This document shows positions 52,994 to 59,968 of a stretch of 64,000 nucleotides of DNA, piece by piece; the first letter of the stretch is position 1, and each line of letters begins with the position of its first letter. The position numbers and the translations under genes were made by a program. Source of the stretch: JASHVB01 sp035523995 (GTDB lineage: Bacteria; Pseudomonadota; Alphaproteobacteria; Acetobacterales; Acetobacteraceae); the NCBI GenBank assembly GCA_035523995.1, contig DATKPQ010000197.1, forward strand, positions 18,250 through 82,249. Direction: 5' to 3'. The notes under the pieces are model-generated. The model did no database searches and had not been told where the DNA came from. It saw only the letters and a program-made list of their open reading frames with translations.

Positions 52994-53878
52994 CTAGGCA
53001 AAGAACCGCAGGAAGTGCTCCAGCGTGGCATTTGGTGCTTCCTCCGGAATGTAGTGCCCACAATCGACGGCCGCCGTGGTGACCTCCGCTGCGCAGTACT
53101 GACGCCAGATCGCCGGTGCGTCGTACCAGGCGCCGATGCGGCCCCTCGATCCCCACAACGCAAGCAATGGGCAGACGATTTTCACACCAGCAGCACGGCT
53201 CTCGCGGTCGTGCAACAGATCGATGGTCGTGGCGGCGCGATAGTCCTCGCACATGCCCATGATGTTCTCCGGGCGGCGCGCGGCAGCCAGGTAGTCGGCC
53301 AGTGCTTCAGGCGAGAACAGGTCGGAGGGGCGCGACGAACGCGAGGTATGCGCGTGAAACCATATGTCCGGCGCTGCATTGATCAGAGTTTCCGGGAACG
53401 GATGCGGCTGGGCGAACCAGAACCAGTGGTAATAGCCCAATGCGAAATCCATATTCGCACGCTCGAAATGCTCGAGCGTGGGGATGATGTCGAGCACTGC
53501 CAGACGTTCCACGCGATCGGGGAAATCCAGCGCCAGGCGGTGCGCGACGCGGCCGCCCCGATCGTGACCGGCGAGGCGGAAGCTGCGGTGGCCGAATTGC
53601 TCCATCACCGCGACCATGTCCTTTGCCATTTCGCGCTTGGCATAGGGTGCGTGGTCGGGCGTGGCCGGCGGCTTGAAGGAGTCGCCATAGCCGCGCAGGT
53701 CTGGGCAGATCACGGTGAAGCGCTCGGCCAGCGCCGGCGCGATGCGGTGCCAATTAACGTGCGACTGCGGATTGCCATGCAGCAACAACAACGGCGGTCC
53801 GGAGCCGCCGTGGCGCAGCCGGATAGTGCCGCCCGGCGCCGGACGATGGGTCAGGGTAAAGCCGTCGAAGAAGCCCAT
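52994..53878 (-). CDS. haloacetate (fluoroacetate-type) dehalogenase
   Basis: These alpha/beta hydrolases remove halide from haloacetates, fluoroacetate among them. The 294-residue protein matches the pattern I know from the Rhodopseudomonas fluoroacetate dehalogenase: H-G-N-P-Q-S-H-V-N-W-H-R, nucleophile elbow G-H-D-R-G-G-R-V with aspartate and the carboxylate-binding arginines, Y-Y-H-W-F-W with the halide-binding H and W, and C-G-H-Y-I-P-E-E-A-P-N as catalytic histidine region. The downstream SEC-C gene and the upstream membrane glycosyltransferase gene (28-base overlap) are on the same strand. In vivo substrate is not proven. Confidence 0.9.
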   Translation of the reverse strand: MGFFDGFTLTHRPAPGGTIRLRHGGSGPPLLLLHGNPQSHVNWHRIAPALAERFTVICPDLRGYGDSFKPPATPDHAPYAKREMAKDMVAVMEQFGHRSFRLAGHDRGGRVAHRLALDFPDRVERLAVLDIIPTLEHFERANMDFALGYYHWFWFAQPHPFPETLINAAPDIWFHAHTSRSSRPSDLFSPEALADYLAAARRPENIMGMCEDYRAATTIDLLHDRESRAAGVKIVCPLLALWGSRGRIGAWYDAPAIWRQYCAAEVTTAAVDCGHYIPEEAPNATLEHFLRFFA

Positions 53879-55452
53879 GGCGCGCCCTCCTCACAGACCC
53901 GCTCGAAGGCGATCACGTTGAACCCTTCGCTGATTCGCCGCCAGCAGTGCGTGTCGAATGTAGCGCGAAGGACGGGAATGGTCGCGCGGCTGTCGTCGTC
54001 CTGGGCGAGCAATGCCAGGACCACACGGCGTGTGGAACCAAGGTGCGCGAGGATTTGTGGAGGTGTTTCCCCTCGGCTGACGATCTGCAGGCGTTGCGTC
54101 GGTGGCGACTCGATTGCGAAGGCGCCGACGATGCCGACACCGTCATTGCCCCGCGGAAGCAATACGATACCGCCGGCGGCAACACGGGCTGCCGCGGCCG
54201 CAGTGGCGCGGGCGGGCTGCATCGTTTCAGAGCCGGTCATCAGGCCGGCGAGCGACGCCACTTGAATGGTCGTGAGCAGCGCGATGGCGACGCGTCGGGC
54301 GATGGCGGGAAAGCTCCCGAGAGCGCCCGCCAGCAGCAGAGCGACGAAGGGCATGGCGAAAGCGAGGTAGCGGAGCTCGATCGGCGTGTTGTGGAACATG
54401 GCGCCGAGCACGAGCAAGCCGGCCGGCGGTGCCAATGCGCCAGAGAGCAATCGGCGACGGGCGGCAGCGCCTGAGGCGATATGGCGCCAGCGGGCGGCGA
54501 TCAGCGCGGCGGCGGCAAGCGCCAAGAGTCCGAAGACGCCGGCGGCGACGGGCTGAGCCGCCGCAGGTAGGTAAAGCGGCAGCCCCCCGAAGAGATTGGC
54601 CGCGGCGTAGCGGGCGAGCCGGGGTAGAGCGGCGAGAACGTGGAAGGGAGGGAACTGGCCGGTGCGGCTGTTGCGCTGGGCCAGGAAGAACCAGAGATCG
54701 GCGAGGAGGAACAACCCGAAGAAAACCTCTCCCGCGAGAGCCGGAGAAGTCAAGGCGCGCCAGCGCCGAGGGTGAGGGTGATCGGGCCGCCACACGACCC
54801 GCCTCACCTCCCGATCGCCCTCATCCCCGGTGCTTCGCAGCTCGACCCCTCCCGCGACAGCGGGAGAGGTTACCAGAGCCACGAATACCGCCAGGTAATT
54901 TGCAAACGTCGCGGTTCCGAGCAGCGTTCCCGCCCATTTGCGGCGTCCGGACAACCCCATCGCCACACCCCACAGCGTCAGCGCCTGTGCCAGCGCGAAC
55001 CCTCGGGCGATCGCGGCGGTATAGGCGAAGCCGTAACACCCCAACGTCAGCAGCATGGCCAGCGCGGGCGGCACGCCAGTCCGGCAAGCGATCACGCCAA
55101 CCGCGGCCAGCGCCATCAGCCCGCACAGCACCGAGAACAGCCGCGCTCCGAACAGCCCCTCGCCGATCAGCCGCCGCCACAGCGCGACCGACCAGAAATA
55201 CAGTGGCGGGTGAACATCCGTCCCCCGCAGATCTCGCGCGATCCCGATCAGACTTCCGTGGCCTGTCTGCAAAACCCGAACATCGCCCGCCTCGAATGGC
55301 GAATTCGGCCACGCCGGACGCGCCACGCCCGCCGTCAGGAACATCGTGTATTGCTCGTCGTATTCCGCGCTGCGCAGCGCGGCCGTAGCGACAAGCACGG
55401 CCAATCCGACCAGCAGCACCGCCCAACACGATTTCCCCGCGGCGTTAACCAC
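53851..55452 (-). CDS. multi-span membrane glycosyltransferase (GT39/ArnT-like) with an in-frame repeat insertion
   Basis: The 533-residue protein has about ten predicted spans and the catalytic E-Y-D-E-Q-Y-like and R-G-T-D-V-H-P-P-L-Y features of the polyprenyl-phosphate-sugar-dependent family; such enzymes transfer a sugar from a lipid carrier in the periplasm. Residues of about 194-244 are encoded by a family B repeat (54724-54870), which leaves the frame open and adds a basic, proline-rich loop between two spans. The gene overlaps the dehalogenase gene by 28 bases at its 3' end. Its divergent partner is a GT2 enzyme that could supply the lipid-linked sugar. Confidence 0.8.
   Translation of the reverse strand: MVNAAGKSCWAVLLVGLAVLVATAALRSAEYDEQYTMFLTAGVARPAWPNSPFEAGDVRVLQTGHGSLIGIARDLRGTDVHPPLYFWSVALWRRLIGEGLFGARLFSVLCGLMALAAVGVIACRTGVPPALAMLLTLGCYGFAYTAAIARGFALAQALTLWGVAMGLSGRRKWAGTLLGTATFANYLAVFVALVTSPAVAGGVELRSTGDEGDREVRRVVWRPDHPHPRRWRALTSPALAGEVFFGLFLLADLWFFLAQRNSRTGQFPPFHVLAALPRLARYAAANLFGGLPLYLPAAAQPVAAGVFGLLALAAAALIAARWRHIASGAAARRRLLSGALAPPAGLLVLGAMFHNTPIELRYLAFAMPFVALLLAGALGSFPAIARRVAIALLTTIQVASLAGLMTGSETMQPARATAAAAARVAAGGIVLLPRGNDGVGIVGAFAIESPPTQRLQIVSRGETPPQILAHLGSTRRVVLALLAQDDDSRATIPVLRATFDTHCWRRISEGFNVIAFERVCEEGAPWASSTALP
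54724..54870. repeat. family B palindromic repeat inside a glycosyltransferase gene
   Basis: The left half (54724-54786) and right half (54810-54870) are complementary. Each contains an ACCTCTCCC-type hairpin core and a GAGGGnGATCGGG stretch, matching the repeat at 49700-49815. It is read on the - strand as T-S-P-A-V-A-G-G, E-G-D-R and T-S-P-A-L-A-G-E-V-F-F, in the same frame as the peptides implied at the other copy. Confidence 0.85.
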
Positions 55453-55525
55453 TTGTTTGCCTACCGGTGGTGGAATGCACCACGGGCCAGACTAGCGGCC
55501 AAAGGTTAATAAACCGGACAACGCC

Positions 55526-56539
55526 ATGCTGGATGTCGCATCGTTTTACCCTTCGCCGCCGCCGGTGATCTCTGTCGTGGTGCCTGCATTCAACGAGGCA
55601 GACGGCATCGCATTCTTTCATCGCCGGCTGGCTGGCGTGATGCAGGCGCTGGGCGCGTGGGAAGCGGTGTATGTGAACGACGGCAGCACTGACGGCACGC
55701 TTGCGGCTCTGCACGCGCTGCGGCGCGGCGATCCGCACGTTGCCATCGTCAATCTGTCGCGCAATTTCGGCAAGGAGATCGCAACCACAGCGGGGCTGGA
55801 TCACGCGCAAGGCGATGCCGTGGTGGTGATCGACGCCGACCTGCAGGACCCGCCGGAGCTGATCCCCGCGCTGGTCAAGGCCTGGCAGCAAGGATTCGAC
55901 ACCGTCTATGCGCAGCGCCGGGTCCGCCTGGGCGAGACTCGCCTGAAGCGTGCGACGGCTGCGGTGTTCTATCGGCTGATGCGGCGGCTCGGGCGCGTCG
56001 AGCTGCCGCCGAATACCGGCGATTTCAGGCTGATGAGCCGGCGGGTCGTCGATGCGGTGCGGCAGTTGCGCGAGCAACACCGGTTCATGAAGGGCGTGTT
56101 CGCGTGGGTGGGATTCCCGAGTTGCGCCGTGCCATACGACCGCGCGCCGCGGCATGCCGGGGAGACGAAGTGGAGCTACTGGAAGCTCTGGAACCTGGCG
56201 CTGGAGGGAATCACCAGCTTTACCGTCATGCCGTTGAAGGTGGCGACGTATCTCGGGCTGGCCGTCGCGCTGATGGCGGTGATCTACGCGGCTCAGGTCG
56301 TGGTGAAGACGCTGCTGATCGGCAATCCGGTCGCCGGCTATCCCAGTTTGATGACCGTCGTTTTGTTCCTCGGCGGTGTGCAGCTTATGACACTGGGTGT
56401 CATCGGCGAATATCTCGGACGGGTGTTCAACGAGACCAAGCAGCGTCCGCTGTACTTTGCAGAGAGGTTTGAGCCTTGCCAGTTCGCTCCTTCTCCTCTG
56501 GAGCGGAGCCGGGCGGCAGAGCAGATCGATGGGGCGTGA
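55526..56539 (+). CDS. family 2 glycosyltransferase, polyprenyl-phosphate type (GtrB/DPM1-like)
   Basis: The 337-residue protein has a GT2 catalytic domain with V-V-V-P-A-F-N-E, V-N-D-G-S-T-D-G-T and the D-A-D-L-Q-D-P-P motif, then R-N-F-G-K-E in the acceptor region, and two C-terminal membrane spans (about 235-258 and 270-290), the pattern of enzymes that load a sugar on undecaprenyl or dolichyl phosphate. Its stop codon overlaps the start of the GH5 gene (GTGA), so the two proteins are made together. It is divergent from a GT39/ArnT-like transferase. Confidence 0.92.
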   Translation: MLDVASFYPSPPPVISVVVPAFNEADGIAFFHRRLAGVMQALGAWEAVYVNDGSTDGTLAALHALRRGDPHVAIVNLSRNFGKEIATTAGLDHAQGDAVVVIDADLQDPPELIPALVKAWQQGFDTVYAQRRVRLGETRLKRATAAVFYRLMRRLGRVELPPNTGDFRLMSRRVVDAVRQLREQHRFMKGVFAWVGFPSCAVPYDRAPRHAGETKWSYWKLWNLALEGITSFTVMPLKVATYLGLAVALMAVIYAAQVVVKTLLIGNPVAGYPSLMTVVLFLGGVQLMTLGVIGEYLGRVFNETKQRPLYFAERFEPCQFAPSPLERSRAAEQIDGA

Positions 56540-57633
56540 GAGTGCTGCGTACCCACCCAACCGCCCTCACCTTCTCGCTCGTAGCGGCCATCCTGGTTTT
56601 CTGTTCTTTCGCCCGCGCCGCACCACCGCCGGACCATCTGCGCGCGTTACAGCGCGGCGTGGCCATCACCGGCTGGTTCCGCTTTCCCGCCAGCGCCGAC
56701 GCGGCCGCGTTACGAGCCTATCTGCCCGACCCGGCCATCGCGGACCTCCGCCGTGCCGGCTTCACCTTCGTCCGCCTGCCGGTACAGCCCGAATTTCTCC
56801 TCGGCTCGCCCGACCGCCTGCCGCTGCTGATTGCCACGATCCGCCGGCTGCAACACGCCGGATTGGCGGTGGTGGTCGATGCCCACCCTGCTGCCTGGCA
56901 TCTGGAAACCAGCGCCCCCGACCGCGCCGCCTTGCTTGCCTTCTGGCGCACGCTGGCACCCGCGCTCCATCCAATGGACCCGAAACTCACCTTCCCGGAA
57001 TTGCTCAACGAACCGGTCTTCCGGAACGCACCGGAGCAATGGCAGGCCCTGCAAGCGAGCGTGTTGCGCATCGTCCGCCCCGCCCTGCCGCAAGATACCG
57101 TCATACTCACCGGCAACGACTGGGGAAGCATCGCGGGACTGACCGCGCTGCATCCCGCCGCTGACGCCAACGTGGTGTACAGTTTCCACTATTACCAACC
57201 GCCGGAGTTGACCTCGCTCGCCGCCTATCGCCCCGGGTTGGACCGCGTGGCCCTGGCACGCCTGCCATTCCCGGGCGATGGACGAGACTGTGTCGATGCC
57301 GCGGCCGGTACGGACCCCGAAACCGCGGGCGTGGTCAGTTTCTACTGCGCGCTGCATTGGAACGCTGCCCGGATCACGGCCGAAATCGGCAAGGCCGCCG
57401 CCTGGGGGAGCCGCAACCACGCCGCCGTGCTGCTGGGCGAGTTCGGCGCCTCGGCCGAGTTGGCACCCGCAGCACGGAGCGCCTGGCTCCACGCGGTCCG
57501 GGCAGCCTGTGAAGCCGCTGGCATCGGCTGGGCGCTGTGGGGCTATGACGACGTGATGGGATTCAACCTGCCGCGACCGGCGGGCGCCCGCCCGCGGCTT
57601 GCGCCGGACGTGCTGGCGTCGTTGTTCCGATAA
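56536..57633 (+). CDS. secreted GH5-family glycoside hydrolase
   Basis: The GTG at 56536 overlaps the GT2 stop codon and gives a 365-residue protein with a signal peptide (F-S-L-V-A-A-I-L-V-F-C-S-F-A-R-A). The GH5 hallmarks are visible: H-P-A-A-W-H, the acid/base E in E-L-L-N-E-P-V-F and the nucleophile E in L-L-G-E-F-G-A-S, plus W-A-L-W-G-Y-D-D. This is a cellulase-like fold; the substrate may be a surface polysaccharide rather than cellulose. A longer frame from 56476 lies inside the GT2 gene. Coupling to a glycosyltransferase suggests a role in maturing or trimming the product. Confidence 0.88.
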   Translation: MRVLRTHPTALTFSLVAAILVFCSFARAAPPPDHLRALQRGVAITGWFRFPASADAAALRAYLPDPAIADLRRAGFTFVRLPVQPEFLLGSPDRLPLLIATIRRLQHAGLAVVVDAHPAAWHLETSAPDRAALLAFWRTLAPALHPMDPKLTFPELLNEPVFRNAPEQWQALQASVLRIVRPALPQDTVILTGNDWGSIAGLTALHPAADANVVYSFHYYQPPELTSLAAYRPGLDRVALARLPFPGDGRDCVDAAAGTDPETAGVVSFYCALHWNAARITAEIGKAAAWGSRNHAAVLLGEFGASAELAPAARSAWLHAVRAACEAAGIGWALWGYDDVMGFNLPRPAGARPRLAPDVLASLFR

Positions 57634-57678
57634 CGTAGGGAATCGACCAGCAGGGCCAACGCCGGCGTCTGCTGCCGG

Positions 57679-58059
57679 CTGCCCGGATACGGCGCACAGC
57701 CTTCAACCAAGGGTTCGGCCGAGTATTTCACAGGAACAGTACGGATCGATCCCCTGGTCTCGGCGCCCGGTCCCGCCATGGTAGCGGGCGCCAGCGTGAC
57801 GTTCGAACCGGGCGCACGCACCGCGTGGCACACGCATCCGCCGGGCCAGACGCTGATCGTCACAGCCGGCTGTGGCTGGGTACAGCGCGACGGCGGATCG
57901 GTTGAGGAAATCCGCCCAGGCGATGTGATATGGTTCTCTCCCAATGAGAAGCACTGGCACGGCGCCACGGCCATGACTCACATCGCCATCCAGGAACGGC
58001 TGAATGGCAAGGTGGTCGACTGGATGGAGCAAGTCAGCGATCCGCAGTACCGGCGTTGA
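57679..58059 (+). CDS. cupin domain protein with no normal start codon for its conserved N-terminus
   Basis: The frame encodes a small cupin with G-A-Q-P-S-T-K-G-S-A-E-Y-F-T-G-T-V-R, H-T-H-P-P-G-Q-T and E-K-H-W-H-G-A-T, as in a widespread cupin family. Those conserved N-terminal residues precede the only ATG (57778), and back to the upstream stop (57631) there is no ATG, GTG or TTG in frame. CTG at 57679 is the only near-cognate start; it has no good ribosome-binding site. The gene may use CTG, be a start-less relic, or contain a mutation. A tautomerase gene follows by 28 bases. Coordinates assume the CTG start. Confidence 0.6.
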   Translation: MPGYGAQPSTKGSAEYFTGTVRIDPLVSAPGPAMVAGASVTFEPGARTAWHTHPPGQTLIVTAGCGWVQRDGGSVEEIRPGDVIWFSPNEKHWHGATAMTHIAIQERLNGKVVDWMEQVSDPQYRR

Positions 58060-58087
58060 CGTTCGCAACGGTAGAGGAGAGCAAGCA

Positions 58088-58318
58088 ATGCCACACGTGA
58101 TCATCAAGCTGTATGCCGGAAGGTCGGAGCAGCAGAAGGCGAGGCTGGCGGACGAAGTGACGAAGGCGGTGATGGCTGGTGCCGGCTGCGATGCGGACGC
58201 GGTATCGGTGGCCGTTGAGGACGTTGCACCAAATGACTGGGCAGAGAAGGTGTATAAGCCGGATATCGCGGCCCATCCGGATCGGCTGTACAAGAAGCCG
58301 GGATACAATCCGCTGTAA
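58088..58318 (+). CDS. 4-oxalocrotonate tautomerase-family protein, PptA-like
   Basis: The 76-residue protein begins with catalytic proline (M-P-H-V-I-I-K-L-Y) and ends with K-K-P-G-Y-N-P-L, close to the ends of Escherichia coli PptA. Family members catalyse keto-enol tautomerisations; the real substrate is unknown. A GAGGAGAG lies before ATG 58088. It is next to the cupin gene and probably cotranscribed with it. Confidence 0.9.
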   Translation: MPHVIIKLYAGRSEQQKARLADEVTKAVMAGAGCDADAVSVAVEDVAPNDWAEKVYKPDIAAHPDRLYKKPGYNPL

Positions 58319-58371
58319 CGCACCGCGTGAGAGCGCGCAGCACCATCACGGTGCCTGCCGCTCCCGGCGTT

Positions 58372-58980
58372 TCATCTTCGGCGCAGCACCGCATCGCGGA
58401 TCAGCAGCATGCGGTCATTGCCGAAATACATGTCGTCGCCACCGACGAACATCGTGGGCGAGCCGAACCCGCCGCGATCCATCAACTCCTGCGTCGTCGC
58501 ACGTAATTTGTCTTTGATCGACGGCTGCTCGATCCCCGCGAGGAACGAGTCCGGCTCGACGCCGACCTTACGGCAGATGTCCGTCAGCACCGGCACCTGG
58601 GAGATGTCCTGATCGTCGCCCCAATATGCCTCGAACGTGGCGCGGGCAAACGGCACCAGCTTGCCCTCCGGTTCCAACAGGATGCAGCCACGCATCGCCT
58701 TCACACTGTTCACCGGGAACACGGTAGGCCGATAGTGCATGCGAATGCCGAGATAACGCGCCAAATCCATCTGGTCTTTCTTGCCATAGGCCTGCTTCAG
58801 CGGCACCGGCTTCTCGCGCGAACTGTGCACGCTGGGGTTCACCGCGTTGAACACACCGCCCACCAGGATCGGCCGCCACGCCACCGAAACTCCCAGCTCT
58901 TGCTCCATACGCAGCAGGTTCTCGAAGGCAAAATACGTCCAGGGGCTGGAGCAATCGAAGAAGCATTCAATCTCGGCCAT
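58372..58980 (-). CDS. DsbA-like 2-hydroxychromene-2-carboxylate isomerase
   Basis: The 202-residue protein is a glutathione-dependent DsbA-fold isomerase: F-F-D-C-S-S-P-W-T-Y-F (catalytic serine at 12 before P), the insertion-type helical region with R-M-H-Y-R-P and N-S-V-K-A-M-R, and a C-terminal G-G-F-G-S-P-T-M-F-V-G thioredoxin-like cis-proline segment. Such enzymes act in naphthalene-type aromatic breakdown or on related compounds. It is convergent with the PptA-like gene and divergent from a metallophosphoesterase gene. Confidence 0.9.
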   Translation of the reverse strand: MAEIECFFDCSSPWTYFAFENLLRMEQELGVSVAWRPILVGGVFNAVNPSVHSSREKPVPLKQAYGKKDQMDLARYLGIRMHYRPTVFPVNSVKAMRGCILLEPEGKLVPFARATFEAYWGDDQDISQVPVLTDICRKVGVEPDSFLAGIEQPSIKDKLRATTQELMDRGGFGSPTMFVGGDDMYFGNDRMLLIRDAVLRRR

Positions 58981-59098
58981 GGTCGCCTCCCTGTCTCTCG
59001 GGGGGCGAGCCTAGCGGCGCACGGCGGACGCGCCAACATTGACGGGTTGCGGCGACGGCTGGCATCAACCGCGGCGGGCCTTTCTGAAAGACAACGGT

Positions 59099-59815
59099 GT
59101 GAGCGATCTGAAACCGGATATTGTGTTGGTGCACAGTTCCGATCTGCATGTCGACGATGATCCGTCAGAACCGGGCTATGGCGACGATGGCACGTCGGGA
59201 TTGCGCTGGGTGCTGAAGACGGCTCGCGCGGTGGATGCCGATGTCGTCTTGCTGGTGGGCGATACGTTCGACAACAACCGCCAGAGCGCTGCGATCATGC
59301 AGCGTGCGACGGCGTTGTTGGCGGAAGCTGGACGGCCGGTGGTGATCCTGCCCGGCAACCACGATCCGCTGACCCCGGACTCGGTATACCGTCGCAGCGG
59401 TATCGCCGGCCTGCCGCATGTGCACGTGATCGGGCTGACTCACGACATCGCCGTAGTGTTCCCGGAGCATGAGCTGGAAATCTGGGGCCATGCGCATCGC
59501 GACTATGAGAACATGGTGCCGCTGCGGTCGCCGCGGCCACGGACTGCGCGTTGGCATGTGGCGCTGGCGCATGGGCATTACGAAGCGGACGGCGTGCCGC
59601 CGCTACGGCCGTCCTGGCTGATCAGCGATGCGGAGATTGTGGCGACTGGCGCTGACTATCTTGCGCTGGGACACTGGAATCGCGCAGCACAGGTGGGGGA
59701 TGGGGCGGTGCCGGCGTATTACTCGGGATCACCCGATCTGGCCGGGACGGTCAATGTTGTGCGGCTGAGCGAGCGCGACGGTGTGGCGGTGATACGGGAG
59801 AAGGTGCGGCAGTAG
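59099..59815 (+). CDS. metallophosphoesterase (SbcD/calcineurin-like)
   Basis: The 238-residue protein has the calcineurin-like binuclear motifs: H-S-S-D-L-H-V-D, L-V-G-D-T-F-D-N, L-P-G-N-H-D and H-G-H-Y-E, with G-H-W-N near the C-terminus. GTG 59099 (V-S-D-L-K-P) is preferred; a TTG at 59039 is in frame. No partner ATPase is nearby, so a true SbcD nuclease role is not supported. Substrate unknown. Confidence 0.88.
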   Translation: MSDLKPDIVLVHSSDLHVDDDPSEPGYGDDGTSGLRWVLKTARAVDADVVLLVGDTFDNNRQSAAIMQRATALLAEAGRPVVILPGNHDPLTPDSVYRRSGIAGLPHVHVIGLTHDIAVVFPEHELEIWGHAHRDYENMVPLRSPRPRTARWHVALAHGHYEADGVPPLRPSWLISDAEIVATGADYLALGHWNRAAQVGDGAVPAYYSGSPDLAGTVNVVRLSERDGVAVIREKVRQ

Positions 59816-59968
59816 GAGCGCACGAAAGGCGATGCCAACGACCATTGATCCGAAGACGGCAGCACCAAGGCAGCGGTGGCACCGCGGCGCGTGGCCGGAC
59901 ATCGCGATACCTGTGGCCTGGGCACGATATTTCGGGACGACGCCGGACCTTGCGCAATCGGCCGCGCC

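Noticed and set aside
58338..58352. Short GCACC...GGTGC hairpin between the tautomerase and isomerase genes
   Set aside because: Only five base pairs and no T-run; too weak to call a terminator.
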